Shown here in pieces: positions 46,770-58,254 of a stretch of DNA of 64,000 nt; within the stretch, counting starts at the first letter, position 1; every line of letters begins with the position of its first letter. The notes below the pieces were generated by a model. The model had not been told where the DNA came from. It saw only the letters and a program-made list of their open reading frames with translations, and ran no database searches. The DNA lies in assembly GCA_003170825.1 (NCBI GenBank), contig PMYL01000013.1, positions 20,046-84,045 of the forward strand, given 5' to 3'. The position numbers and the translations under genes are program-made. Source of the DNA: Acidobacteriaceae bacterium (lineage in GTDB: Bacteria; Acidobacteriota; Terriglobia; Terriglobales; Acidobacteriaceae).

Positions 46770-47615
46770 CTATTGGAACAGGCTGCTTTGCTTAGTCGAG
46801 TATTTCAGTACTTGCGCCCATAGCTTGAAGGCCGTCTCATTTTTGGAGAACATCGCCAGGTAGTATAAGGGAACTTTCTTATCGTGAGTCTTGACCTCCC
46901 TCATCTGGTGGAGAGGAGTTTCAAGGTAGCCAACCTCCGACATACTCTGAGCAAATTCTCTGGCAAGAAATTTGGCAAAATCTTCATGAATATCAGTTCG
47001 CAGATTCCAGCGTTCTCTCCATTTTGTATTTCCGATCATCCTGTCTATCTTGCTGTCCGGCAGGAGGTAGTGCGGGACATTGCGCTTTGCATCCATCTGG
47101 AGAGCCAATAGACAGAGGAAATCCACACCACTCGCGCATTTCGATATTCTCTTAAGATCATCAACATCGAAATCGCAGTCGAAGGGGTCGACAAGACACA
47201 ACGCGATAGATTTATTCGGAATCATTGAACAAATCTCATCGATATGCTCTTCAAATTTTCCGGCAATCAAGCGAGTATCATGCTTCGCATAATTCTTCTC
47301 CACCCGGGTCTTCAAAGCTGAAAATCGCTCCGGGTTGCTTTCGCAAAAGATGTAACGATTAAAAGGAGCATCTACCGATAAGGCGATCAGTGGCGATCCC
47401 AGAAGGATTTGGTTGCGCCCCTTGATTCGGCACAGGCCGCTCCCAGCGTAAAGGTCTACGTAGACCCTCGTCCACATGTTCTTCATCGACGACGAAAATA
47501 TCTGGCAATAGAGGCGAGTCAGATCGAACTTGTCCTCCGTCCATGGCCCAACTTCAGGTATAGGCAGCCCGTCGTCCTCGCCGTACAGCGTCTCGTTCTT
47601 CATGGGCAAAATCAT
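46770..47615 (-). CDS. tcmP: Three-Cys-motif partner protein TcmP
   Basis: Member of the TcmP family, defined by its location next to three-Cys-motif proteins such as the downstream gene. The 281-residue protein opens IPEVGPWTEDKFDLTRLYCQIF and shows class I methyltransferase-like blocks: YVDLYAGSGLCRI (motif I), FCESNPERF (motif II) and LCLVDPFDCDFDVDDL (motif IV-like DPF). I infer a SAM-dependent nucleic-acid or protein methyltransferase fold, which is not proven. The preferred start is the ATG at 47615, with GGAG four bases upstream; 47603 (MKNETLYG) is an alternative. Codon use is AT-richer than neighbours. Confidence 0.88.
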   Translation of the reverse strand: MILPMKNETLYGEDDGLPIPEVGPWTEDKFDLTRLYCQIFSSSMKNMWTRVYVDLYAGSGLCRIKGRNQILLGSPLIALSVDAPFNRYIFCESNPERFSALKTRVEKNYAKHDTRLIAGKFEEHIDEICSMIPNKSIALCLVDPFDCDFDVDDLKRISKCASGVDFLCLLALQMDAKRNVPHYLLPDSKIDRMIGNTKWRERWNLRTDIHEDFAKFLAREFAQSMSEVGYLETPLHQMREVKTHDKKVPLYYLAMFSKNETAFKLWAQVLKYSTKQSSLFQ

Positions 47616-47682
47616 ACGCTCCAGGAGGGCGAACACAAAGAGAAAATATTGGCCGTGTATTCAGATGATACTGGCCGGGTGC

Positions 47683-47717
47683 CCCATCCTTCCGCAGCCT
47701 CATCGCGGAAGGATGGG
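47683..47717. repeat. 13-bp perfect hairpin upstream of the TcmP cassette
   Basis: CCCATCCTTCCGC and GCGGAAGGATGGG are perfect arms around AGCCTCATC, preceded by GCCGGGTG. It lies in the 307-base spacer between the ACAD gene and tcmP (47616-47922), in which no other feature was found. Confidence 0.8.
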
Positions 47718-47922
47718 AGACCCAAAATCTCAACCTGCATCCGTCCGCGCTTTCGTCCTTCCTGCCCCATTCGCCTTCTCCACAACCGGACCCGTAACCA
47801 GCACCGCCGGCTCCTGATCCGGAAAGGTTGCAATCAAGGTCAGGTGTGGCCCATGGCGCCGCCGCGCACCGCATCCCGGACAGCCGAGTGAGTCTGCGCC
47901 GCTCCAGCCGCCTTCCTGTTCC

Positions 47923-49722
47923 CTACAGCGGATACCTCTCCAACTGAATCGAGTGCCGGGCGACGGTGCGGCTCAGCCCCACGGCATCGGCCGGCGTGAA
48001 CCGCGCCAGCCGGCGCAGAATGGCCAGTTGGGTCCGCAGCAAGTCGCCCTCGCCGCAAGCCGCCAGCACCCGGCGTGCCGCCTGCTCAGCCAGGGCGATG
48101 GTCTCGTCAGCCAGCAGTCCCGTCATGGCCGCGGCGCCCTCAGCAGAGCCTTTGCCCGAAACGGCAAGTTTCCGCGCCCTCAGCAGCGCCGACTCCAACC
48201 CATAGACCTGCGTGATGATATCGGCCAAATCGGCCATGACTTCCTGCTCATCCTGGAGGGCCGTCATAAAGCGCTGGCTGGCCACTCCGGCGGCAAACAG
48301 CGCCATCTTCTTGGCCGCCGCCAGCACCTCGGCCTCCCGCGCCAGCAGCTCGCCCGCATCGGCCCCGGCATCGAAGGACGGCGGCTGCATCACCTCGTCC
48401 ATCAGCTTCTTGATGGCTCCCAGCAGCGGCAGTTGCCCGCTCAGCGCCCGCTTCATCAGCCACCCGGTAATAATCAACCTGTTGATTTCATTGGTCCCCT
48501 CAAAGATCCGGTTGATCCGCGCATCCCTATAGAACCGTTCCGCTGGATACTCCTCCACATACCCGTAGCCGCCCATGGTGGCGATCAGCTCGTCGGCCAC
48601 CAGGGTCAGCATCTCCGATCCGTAAACCTTGAGGATGGAGCACTCTACGGCATACTCCTCGATGCGCCGCTGGATCTCGCGCGGGGCATGCGCCTGCTCC
48701 GGAGTCAGTTGGGCCAGCGCCGCGTCGATCATCCCCACCGTGCGGTAGGCCATGCTTTCGGCCGCGTAAAGACGGGTCGCGCTTGAAGAAATCTTGCGCT
48801 GGATCAACCCGAACTCCGCGATCGGCTTGCCGAAAGCGTGGCGCTCCTTGGCGTAGCGGATCATGTGGCCCAGCGCGTGGCGGGCGCCGCCGATGCAGGC
48901 CACGCCCAGCTTGAACCGCCCTACATTCAATACGTTGAAGGCGATGTGGTGGCCCTTGCCGGCCTCGCCCAGCAGGTTGGCGGCGGGAATCCGGCAGCCG
49001 TCCAGCACCAGCGGGCAGGTGGAGGAGCCGTGAATCCCCAGCTTGTGCTCCTCTGCGCCCACGGTGAGGCCGGGCGTGTCCCGCTCGATCAGGAATGCGG
49101 AGAACTTCTCACCGTCGATCTTGGCGAAGACCGTGTACAGGCTGGCGATGCCGCAGTTGGTGATCCACATCTTTTCGCCGTTGAGGGTGTAGTAGCTGCC
49201 GTCGGCCGAGAGCGTAGCGCGGGCGCGGATGTTCATGGCGTCCGAGCCGGAACTGGCCTCCGAAAGCCCATAGCCGCCGATCCACTCGCCGCTGGCCAGC
49301 CTGGGCAGGTAGCGCTGCTTCTGCTCCTCAGTGCCGTACCAGACCAGCGGCAGCGTAGCAATGCCGATGTGTGCGCCAAAGGCCGTCGAGAAGCTGGCCA
49401 GCACCGCTAAGTGGTCTGTAACCAGCGTGGAGGTGGTCTTGTCCATCCCCATCCCGCCGTACTCCTCGGGAATATCGACCGAGGCAAACCCCAGCTCGCC
49501 GGCCTTGTGCAGCAGCGCCTGCATCACCCCCGGCTCCTTGGCCTCGATGGCCGCCGCGGCAGGCAGAATCTCCTCGCGGGCAAACTGGGCGGCGGTAGCG
49601 GCAATCTGGCGCTGCTCCTCGTTCAGGTCTTCGGGGGTAAAGACCTCGGCGGGAGTGCGGGTCTCGAGCAAAAAACTGCCGCCGGCGGCGGCGACGATGG
49701 GCGAAGCGGAAAGCGTGGACAT
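47923..49722 (-). CDS. Acyl-CoA dehydrogenase, long form (VLCAD/ACAD9-like)
   Basis: FAD enzyme that forms the 2,3-double bond of fatty acyl-CoA in beta-oxidation. The N-terminal region (EEQRQIAATAAQFAREEILPAA), the middle domain with GGYGLSEASSGSDA and MWITNCGIASLY, and the C-terminal core with YGYVEEYPAERFYRDARIN and FEGTNEINRLI are clear; the Glu in FEGTNE is in the usual catalytic region. At 599 residues it has the extra 200-residue C-terminal domain of very-long-chain enzymes. The ATG at 49722 has AGGAGG ten bases upstream; the ORF track start eight codons earlier is less likely. No ETF or thiolase gene is adjacent. Confidence 0.94.
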   Translation of the reverse strand: MSTLSASPIVAAAGGSFLLETRTPAEVFTPEDLNEEQRQIAATAAQFAREEILPAAAAIEAKEPGVMQALLHKAGELGFASVDIPEEYGGMGMDKTTSTLVTDHLAVLASFSTAFGAHIGIATLPLVWYGTEEQKQRYLPRLASGEWIGGYGLSEASSGSDAMNIRARATLSADGSYYTLNGEKMWITNCGIASLYTVFAKIDGEKFSAFLIERDTPGLTVGAEEHKLGIHGSSTCPLVLDGCRIPAANLLGEAGKGHHIAFNVLNVGRFKLGVACIGGARHALGHMIRYAKERHAFGKPIAEFGLIQRKISSSATRLYAAESMAYRTVGMIDAALAQLTPEQAHAPREIQRRIEEYAVECSILKVYGSEMLTLVADELIATMGGYGYVEEYPAERFYRDARINRIFEGTNEINRLIITGWLMKRALSGQLPLLGAIKKLMDEVMQPPSFDAGADAGELLAREAEVLAAAKKMALFAAGVASQRFMTALQDEQEVMADLADIITQVYGLESALLRARKLAVSGKGSAEGAAAMTGLLADETIALAEQAARRVLAACGEGDLLRTQLAILRRLARFTPADAVGLSRTVARHSIQLERYPL

Positions 49723-49843
49723 AGAAGAACTTGCCTCCTGGGGCAATGCTCACATTACGCCAGAAACCTGAGCGGCGGCAACAGGCGGGACTTCGATCCG
49801 AACGAACCGGGGGTGCGGGCGCCATGCACGCTGTAAACGGCTG

Positions 49844-50476
49844 TCAGGGCGTTCCCACCGGCGCAGCTATGGCCGGTAACACGGGTTTGCCCGGACTGCT
49901 GAGTTGATCTTTTTGCAGGTCGCCAAGGAAGTTCAGTACAAGTTCCTCGACGACCTTGCCAAAGGCTTCTTCCGTGGTCATTGCGGGAATGCCTTCCGGG
50001 CCTTTAGCACGTCCGACCGTCGAATGAATCGCATGTTTATAGCCGGACTTAGTTATGGTCTTGCCCGCGATCGTGGCCGTGGCCTGCATTTCGTAGTAGT
50101 CGGTAACCGTAGAACCTTTTAAGAATAATGTGGACCCCGTAACGTATCCCTTTCTCCTGGCCTCGTCGAGGTCGGCAATATTGTTGACCACGACGGTGAG
50201 TTCGTCGGAACCGGGTTCACCGTCGGGAACAGGAATCGCAAACCCAGATGTTCTGATGACACGATCAACCTGTTGCATGAGTTCTTTGTCGATGCCTGGA
50301 AGGTGTTGCCCATTCCTTTGGAACTCCACCTTGAGTTTCAGCTTGTAAGGTTGCGCGGGCTTGACAATATCGCCGTATTTGACCTTTCCATAGCTAGGAT
50401 CAACGTAGGATTTTGTCGCTGCCGCATATCCTGCTCCACTGATGAGAAGCGCAAGAACGATTACAGTTCTCTTCAT
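49844..50476 (-). CDS. Secreted protein of unknown function
   Basis: I do not recognise a family. The 210-residue product starts with a signal peptide (MKRTVIVLALLISGAGYAAA). The mature part includes LPGIDKELMQQVDRVIRTSGFAIPVPDG and DELTVVVNNIADLDEARRKGYVTGS, resembling periplasmic proteins that sense or bind something, with no Cys and no membrane helix. The ATG at 50476 has AAGGAGAG upstream; the ORF track start at 50497 precedes it by seven codons. It stands alone, divergent from the AbrB/PIN pair. Confidence 0.75.
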   Translation of the reverse strand: MKRTVIVLALLISGAGYAAATKSYVDPSYGKVKYGDIVKPAQPYKLKLKVEFQRNGQHLPGIDKELMQQVDRVIRTSGFAIPVPDGEPGSDELTVVVNNIADLDEARRKGYVTGSTLFLKGSTVTDYYEMQATATIAGKTITKSGYKHAIHSTVGRAKGPEGIPAMTTEEAFGKVVEELVLNFLGDLQKDQLSSPGKPVLPAIAAPVGTP

Positions 50477-50815
50477 GAGTGCTCTCTCCTTCCACAAATT
50501 ACGTTAGGGCCTCAAAAATTCGGCATTGCGCGCATCGGCAAAACTTATCACCCCTATGCCTCGGGAAGGCTCAGCCGAGTTCCGTGATCCGGTTCCCCAG
50601 GCTATTCGACCGGATACATTCTAACGGACTGCGACTCAAAATTGTCAAGGATAGCAGCGCTTCCCCAGTACCCAACCGAGAGACGCCACACAGACAGGAA
50701 CAACGACCGCATAGCGCGCCAAACGCTAACAGTTCACGCTCGCTGGTCCCACTCCTTTGCGGAATATTTCGGCCTTGGCCATCTTTCTGTTATTCTGAAT
50801 ATCGGAGATTCTGAA
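50477..50815. other. Intergenic region between secreted-protein gene and AbrB/PIN pair
   Basis: About 340 bases holding the divergent upstream regions of the gene at 49844-50476 and the AbrB-like antitoxin. No gene is supported; no promoter is clear. A GGTTCCCCAGG piece near 50590 resembles the palindrome at 45883-45912 weakly. Confidence 0.5.
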
Positions 50816-51109
50816 ATGCAGACGGTTCTGATCGGCAAACGAGGTACGGTTGTGATTCCCGCCAAGATGCGCAAGCGCTACCGGCTGGACGAGGGAAGCC
50901 CGATGCTCATTGAAGAGCGCGAAGACGGCATTTTGATGCGTCCGGCGGCAACAACTCCCGTCGATGTAGAGATTTACACCCCTGAGAGGCTGGCCGAGTT
51001 CTTTCTGAACAATGTATTGACGAAAGAGGGCTATCTGGAAGCTCGCAGGGATGTGGAGCAGATGGGCATCAATCCGGATTCGATCGATCATATCCGGTGG
51101 CCTGAATGA
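50816..51109 (+). CDS. AbrB/SpoVT-type antitoxin
   Basis: Antitoxin of 97 residues with the swapped-hairpin DNA-binding domain at residues 1-45 (VLIGKRGTVVIPAKMRKRYRLDEG, MLIEEREDGILMRP). The C-terminal half (TPERLAEFFLNNVLTKEGYL...RRDVEQMGINPDSIDHIRW) is a helical tail that probably binds the toxin. The ORF track start is 58 codons earlier, but the ATG at 50816 has CGGAG eight bases upstream and fits the domain. It overlaps the PIN gene by four bases (ATGA). Confidence 0.93.
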   Translation: MQTVLIGKRGTVVIPAKMRKRYRLDEGSPMLIEEREDGILMRPAATTPVDVEIYTPERLAEFFLNNVLTKEGYLEARRDVEQMGINPDSIDHIRWPE

Positions 51110-51534
51110 CCCCTGCTTATGGCCCAGCCACGACTTTGTTCCTGGATGCCAACGTGCTGATCTCCGCCGCATGGAAGGAAGGCAGTGAGATCGCACTGAT
51201 ATGGAAGATGGAGGGCGTCCGGCTGATCACATCGCATTATGTGATGGGCGAGGTTCAGCGCAACCTGCATCAGATGGGCCAGATCGAGCGGTTACGAGGC
51301 CTGATGCGATCCGTTCAAATCGTCTCCTTCGAAAAACTGCCCGATATCCCCGAAGCAGTTGCTCTGCCGGAAAAGGACCGCCCAGTCCTCGCTGGAGCGG
51401 TCCAGGCGCAAGCGGACCATCTGGTTTCAGGGGACAAGAGACACTTTGGCTCTTGGTACGGAAAGATCATTTGCGGCGTGCGGATCACGGCGCCAACTGA
51501 ATTGCTTACGGTCCTTCGGCTCCGTCTTCCCTAG
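51106..51534 (+). CDS. PIN-domain toxin (second pair)
   Basis: PIN endoribonuclease of 142 residues. Asp in TLFLDANVLISAAW, Glu in YVMGEVQRNL, and acidic residues in LPEKDRPVLAGAVQAQADHLVSGDKRHFG are the expected metal-site positions, with the typical DHLVSGDKRHF ending. The group differs from the VapC at 34041 and is closer to the PIN_3/YlaK-like type. It follows the antitoxin with a four-base overlap. No transposon or integrase is adjacent. Confidence 0.92.
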   Translation: MTPAYGPATTLFLDANVLISAAWKEGSEIALIWKMEGVRLITSHYVMGEVQRNLHQMGQIERLRGLMRSVQIVSFEKLPDIPEAVALPEKDRPVLAGAVQAQADHLVSGDKRHFGSWYGKIICGVRITAPTELLTVLRLRLP

Positions 51535-51640
51535 CCTCCATCGACTACAATTGCCGTTATCCGGACCATGGAGGCTCCCCCTGTTCGCCGCGCTTGTGAC
51601 CCGTCTGAATCCTGCCGCCAGCCTGTTGCACGGGTTGCCG

Positions 51641-53272
51641 ATGCGGCTGTCCGCGCATCTGATGTTTGTTCCGCAGAACGGCCTGCGCCACTACCTCAAG
51701 GCGATGCAGGCCACCAACGATATCTTCAAGAACCAATACCACTGGAACTGGTTTGACGCGGCGGTGCTGCTGCCCTACTTCGCGGTGATGATCGTCCTGG
51801 CGCTCTACGGCGTTCACCGCTACACGCTCTGCTACCTCTATTTCAAGCACCGCAAGAACTACCGCCCCGACGCGCCGCGGCACTTCGATGAGCTGCCCAG
51901 CGTCACCGTGCAACTGCCCATCTTCAACGAGCAGTTTGTCATCGACCGGCTGATCGAGGCGGTGTGCGCGATGGAGTATCCGCGCGAGAAGCTGGAGATT
52001 CAGGTGCTGGACGACTCGACCGACGAAACCCAGGCGGTGGCCTCCGGCATTGTGGAGCGCTACGCGGCGCTGGGCCATCCCATCGCCTACATTCACCGCA
52101 CCAACCGCCATGGCTACAAGGCCGGAGCGCTGGACGCGGGCCTCAAGGTGGCTACCGGCGAGTACGTGGCCATCTTCGACGCCGACTTTGTGCCGCCGCC
52201 GGATTGGCTGATGAAGGTCATCCACCACTTTGCCGAGCCGGAGATCGGCATGGTGCAGACCCGCTGGGCCCACATGAACCGCGACTACAGCATGCTGACC
52301 CAGATCGAAGCCATTCTGCTGGACGGCCACTTTATCATCGAGCACGGCGCCCGCGTCCGCAGCGGCGACTACTTCAACTTCAACGGCACGGCCGGCATGT
52401 GGCGCATCAAGGCCATCTCCGACGGCGGCGGCTGGCAGCACGATACCCTCACCGAAGACACCGACCTGAGCTACCGCTCGCAGTTGGCCGGCTGGAAGTT
52501 CAAGTACCTGCCCGATGTCGAGTGCCCGTCCGAGCTGCCCATCGAGATGACCGCCTTCAAGACGCAGCAGGCGCGCTGGGCCAAGGGGCTGATCCAGACC
52601 AGCATCAAGGTGCTGCCGCGGATATTCAAAGCGAATGTGCCGCGGCGCATCAAGGTCGAGGCCGTCTACCACCTCACGGCCAACCTGAGCTATCCGTTGA
52701 TGATCGTCATGTCCGCGGCGCTGCTGCCGGCCATGATCTGCCGCTTCTACCAGGGCTGGTTCCAGATGCTGCTCATCGACTTTCCGCTGTTCACCGCCTC
52801 CACCTTCTCCATCGCGGTGTTTTACCTGGCGAGCGAGCGCGAGCTCTTCCCCAAGACCTGGATGAAGACCTTTCTCTATCTGCCCTTCCTGATGGCCCTG
52901 GGCATCGGCCTCACGGTCACCAACACCATTGCGGTGATGGAGGCCTTGTTCGGCATCAAGAGCGCCTTTGTGCGCACCCCCAAGTACCGCGTGGCCAAAA
53001 AGGGCGAGAAGTCCCAGGCCGCCAAGTACCGCAAACGGCTGATACTGGCGCCATGGATCGAGCTGGCCATCGGCTGCTATTTCTTTGCCGCCATTCTCTA
53101 CACCTTCTCCAACCACAACTACTTCACCGCGCCGTTCCTGATTCTGTTCGTCATCGGCTACTGGTACACCGGCCTGATGAGCCTGCTGCAAGGCCGCTTC
53201 GAGCGCTGGCGCACCGGCACAGGCGCCAATACCGACGAATCCAGCCCCAAGCCGTTTCCGGTGGGCGTGTGA
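51641..53272 (+). CDS. Membrane GT2 glycosyltransferase (cellulose synthase-like)
   Basis: Processive or single-addition GT2 enzyme in the inner membrane. Near the N terminus is one helix ([15 protein letters not shown]), then the GT-A domain with [24 protein letters not shown] (metal-binding DxD), [16 protein letters not shown] (general base region) and QQARWAKG (QxxRW), and several C-terminal helices. The motif set matches cellulose/mannan/hyaluronan synthase-like GT2 proteins. The start is uncertain: the ORF track runs from 51359 into the PIN gene; I use the ATG at 51641 with a weak GGG upstream, and a GTG at 51596 is possible. Its last 29 bases reappear downstream of the BrnT module. Confidence 0.87.
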   Translation: MRLSAHLMFVPQNGLRHYLKAMQATNDIFKNQYHWNWFDAAVLLPYFAVMIVLALYGVHRYTLCYLYFKHRKNYRPDAPRHFDELPSVTVQLPIFNEQFVIDRLIEAVCAMEYPREKLEIQVLDDSTDETQAVASGIVERYAALGHPIAYIHRTNRHGYKAGALDAGLKVATGEYVAIFDADFVPPPDWLMKVIHHFAEPEIGMVQTRWAHMNRDYSMLTQIEAILLDGHFIIEHGARVRSGDYFNFNGTAGMWRIKAISDGGGWQHDTLTEDTDLSYRSQLAGWKFKYLPDVECPSELPIEMTAFKTQQARWAKGLIQTSIKVLPRIFKANVPRRIKVEAVYHLTANLSYPLMIVMSAALLPAMICRFYQGWFQMLLIDFPLFTASTFSIAVFYLASERELFPKTWMKTFLYLPFLMALGIGLTVTNTIAVMEALFGIKSAFVRTPKYRVAKKGEKSQAAKYRKRLILAPWIELAIGCYFFAAILYTFSNHNYFTAPFLILFVIGYWYTGLMSLLQGRFERWRTGTGANTDESSPKPFPVGV

Positions 53273-53274
53273 GG
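53246..53274 (+). repeat. Direct repeat, left copy: 3' end of the GT2 gene
   Basis: CCCAAGCCGTTTCCGGTGGG and CGTGTGAGG, coding PKPFPVGV-stop. It matches 53811-53839 at 26 of 29 positions by eye, in the same orientation, bracketing the BrnT/antitoxin region. Confidence 0.8.
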
Positions 53275-53281
53275 GGAGACC

Positions 53282-53574
53282 ATGGAAGAGCCCGTACAGG
53301 AGCCAAAGGTTCGGTGGGATTCCCGCAAGTCGTGGACGAATCTTCGCAAACACAAGATTTCGTTTGAGGAAGCCGCGACAGTTCTTGACAATCGGCTATC
53401 GATGACAAAACCAGACCCGGATCACTCCGTTACGGAGAGCAGATTTCTCACTCTTGGGCTATCATCCAACATCGGCTTATTTTGGTAGCCCACACAGAAG
53501 ACCCGGACGAAATACGCATCATCAGCGCGAGGCTACCCACAAGGAGTGAACGATATGCCTATGAAAACGATTGA
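53282..53574 (+). pseudogene. BrnT-like toxin gene with a frameshift
   Basis: The reading frame at 53282-53488 has BrnT-type sequence (VRWDSRKSWTNLRKHKISFEEAATVLDN, FLTLGLSSN) and then stops early after LGLSSNIGLFW. Reading on in another frame gives RLILVAHTEDPDEIRIISARLPTRSERYAYEND and stops at 53574, which is the expected rest of a BrnT toxin. A one-base loss near 53470 explains the break; the intact sequence would read LSSNHRLILV. BrnT proteins are small RNase toxins of type II systems. The broken frame could be a real inactivation, a programmed shift or an assembly error. Confidence 0.82.
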
Positions 53575-53779
53575 ATCCACGAAGTTTAAGGATACAATGC
53601 GGCCGGAGTACGATATGACCGGCGGCGTCAGAGGAAAATACGCGGGCCGCTTCAAAGGCGACGTAGTAATGGTGCCCATTGCTCCCGATGTAGCCGCTGC
53701 CTTTCCCGATGCGGATGCGGTGAACGATGCGCTGCGTGTGCTTCTCAAGGCCGCGAAGAAAGTGGCTACGGCTGCCTGA
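53555..53779 (+). CDS. Antitoxin of the BrnT-like pair
   Basis: A 74-residue protein with MRPEYDMTGGVRGKYAGRF, the standard opening of antitoxins found next to BrnT-like toxins, and a C-terminal part (VAAAFPDADAVNDALRVLLKAAKK) that fits a short DNA-binding/helical domain. The ATG at 53555 has AAGGAG eight bases upstream; the ORF track GTG at 53546 is less likely. It overlaps the shifted frame of the toxin by 20 bases, as expected for an intact pair. With the toxin broken, it could still be made. Confidence 0.8.
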   Translation: MPMKTIESTKFKDTMRPEYDMTGGVRGKYAGRFKGDVVMVPIAPDVAAAFPDADAVNDALRVLLKAAKKVATAA

Positions 53780-53810
53780 AGGACGATCAAATCAACACCG
53801 AGGAATTGTT

Positions 53811-53839
53811 CCCAAGCCGTTCCCGGTGGGGGTATGAGG
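53811..53839 (+). repeat. Direct repeat, right copy: duplicated GT2 3' end
   Basis: CCCAAGCCGTTCCCGGTGGG and GGTATGAGG repeat the GT2 stop region. Nothing before it encodes the rest of a GT2 protein, so it is an isolated duplicate. Confidence 0.8.
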
Positions 53840-53933
53840 ATGCGCAACGCGGATGTCTCCTGTGTACACCGGAAAGGCTGAGAAACTCCACGCTCTCGAA
53901 GCGGGGTAACGGGCCGCCCCTAGCCCCCTCCGC

Positions 53934-55994
<2,061 letters not shown>

Positions 55995-56023
55995 GCATTC
56001 ATCGCAGGCAATAGAAAAACAAA

Positions 56024-56052
56024 CACGGGCGTCCGCCGCGCGGACGCCCGTG
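56024..56052 (-). terminator. Strong intrinsic terminator closing the ribosomal operon
   Basis: On the minus strand the perfect 13-bp stem CACGGGCGTCCGC-gcg-GCGGACGCCCGTG is followed by TTTGTTTTTCTATT, a textbook U-run, 44 bases after the rplQ stop. On the plus strand there is no U-run, so it serves chiefly the rplQ end of the operon. Confidence 0.9.
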
Positions 56053-56096
56053 CAACCTTCGGAGCGGAAGGATGGAACCGTTACAGAGATGCCTCT

Positions 56097-56570
56097 TTAC
56101 GCAGCATCTTCTTTGCTGTCTTCTTTTTTCTGTTCTTCGAGATGCTTTTCCATCTCGGCGCGCTTCTTGGTTTTGATGTCGTCGCGCTTCTGCCGCTTGG
56201 CGTCAAGCTGCTTTTCGGCGCCCAGCAGTTCGATGAAGGCCTTTTCGGCGCCGTCGCCCTGCTGGAAGCCGGTGCGGACGATGCGCAGATAGCCGCCCTG
56301 GCGGTCGCCGTAGCGCGGAGCCACGGTCTCAAACAGCCTCTCGACGGACTTGCCGGTCATGAGGAAGCTGAGCGCCTGCCGGCGCGAGTGCAGATCGCCC
56401 TTCTTGCCCAGGGTGATCATCTTTTCAACCAGCGGACGGACAGCCTTGGCCTTGGCCACGGTGGTCTCCACGCGGTCTTCCACGAGGACGGACGTAACCA
56501 GGTTGCGCAACAGCGCGCGGCGGTGGCTGGTGTTGCGTCCGAGCTTGAATCCTGCATTGCGATGGCGCAT
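56097..56570 (-). CDS. rplQ: 50S ribosomal protein L17
   Basis: L17 of the large subunit, 157 residues. MRHRNAGFKLGRNTSHRRALLRNLVTSVL and HSRRQALSFLMTGKSVERLFETVAPRY are its standard blocks. The last 40 residues (KRQKRDDIKTKKRAEMEKHLEEQKKE) are a Lys/Glu-rich helical extension longer than in E. coli L17. Last gene of the spc/alpha-type operon, ending 44 bases before a terminator. Confidence 0.97.
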   Translation of the reverse strand: MRHRNAGFKLGRNTSHRRALLRNLVTSVLVEDRVETTVAKAKAVRPLVEKMITLGKKGDLHSRRQALSFLMTGKSVERLFETVAPRYGDRQGGYLRIVRTGFQQGDGAEKAFIELLGAEKQLDAKRQKRDDIKTKKRAEMEKHLEEQKKEDSKEDAA

Positions 56571-56591
56571 GGTGCAACTCTCTTTCGATAA

Positions 56592-56690
56592 AAAGTGGTC
56601 AGTGTTTAGTGGTTAGTGATTAGTTGTCAGTGTGAGGTTCGCTGCTGGTTTCCTGCGCCTCTGACTGACCACTAACCACTAATCACTTTC
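56592..56690. repeat. TCAGTG-family repeat between rpoA and rplQ
   Basis: AGTGGTCAGTGTTTAGTGGT and neighbouring TTAGTGATTAGTTGTCAGTG, then on the other side CTGACTGACCACTAACCACT. The arms form an imperfect inverted repeat that could fold in the mRNA between the last two genes. Confidence 0.65.
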
Positions 56691-57785
<1,095 letters not shown>

Positions 57786-57862
57786 ATCTGTCTCACGTTT
57801 CCCGCGCGGCATGTACGTCGCGATGCATTTTGCGGCGGCCGCGCAAGTTCTCCTTCTTGTTG

Positions 57863-57894
57863 AGTTGTCAGTGATCAGTGGTCAGTGGTCAGTT
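57863..57894. repeat. TCAGTG-family repeat after the small membrane-protein gene
   Basis: GTTGTCAGTGATCAGTGGTC and AGTGGTCAG: three tandem TCAGTGRTC-type units. It lies between the 3' end of the small gene at 57962-58159 and the rpoA start. Confidence 0.65.
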
Positions 57895-57961
57895 TTGCCG
57901 TGCAAATCGAAATCGCAACGGCTAAAGCTGGCAAATTGCACTTTCACTTCCGTACTACTTC

Positions 57962-58159
57962 TCAAGACTTTCCTATTCGCCAGAGCCCGAAGATGATAGC
58001 GGCAATAGGGAATGCCCATAAAATAAACAATTGACTTTGCGACATTTTCATCATGTTCGCATGAATTTCCGGCATCGTAAAACTCGCTGCTATTAGAAAC
58101 AGCAGTGTTAGTGTGCCCATCACAAGACAAAACAAGGCTGGCCCTTTTCCTGAATTCAT
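57962..58159 (-). CDS. Small unknown membrane protein inside the ribosomal operon
   Basis: A 65-residue product, MNSGKGPALFCLVMGTLTLL... with two hydrophobic segments (LFCLVMGTLTLLFLIAASF and LFILWAFPIAAIIFGLW) and a short basic C terminus. AAAGGAAG lies about ten bases upstream of the ATG. Base use is AT-richer than the ribosomal genes. It interrupts rpsD-rpoA, which are normally adjacent, and is flanked on both sides by TCAGTG-type repeats. No family is recognised. A longer frame in the ORF track (57882-58166) is a shadow. Confidence 0.6.
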   Translation of the reverse strand: MNSGKGPALFCLVMGTLTLLFLIAASFTMPEIHANMMKMSQSQLFILWAFPIAAIIFGLWRIGKS

Positions 58160-58204
58160 GTCTCAATCACTTCCTTTCTTAGAAATTCCTCTGTACATCG
58201 ATAA

Positions 58205-58254
58205 GTCAGTGAACAGTGGCAGGAATACTGTTCACTGACCACTGACCACTGTTA
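58205..58254. repeat. TCAGTG-family hairpin between rpsD and the small membrane gene
   Basis: GTCAGTGAACAGT and ACTGTTCACTGAC form a perfect 13-bp stem around GGCAGGAAT (58205-58239), followed by ACTGACCACT. It lies right at the rpsD stop and may act as an mRNA processing or attenuation element. Confidence 0.75.

Noticed and set aside
57882-58166. 94-residue ORF overlapping the small membrane-protein gene
   Set aside because: Different frame, no hydrophobic pattern, no ribosome site; the 65-residue frame fits better.
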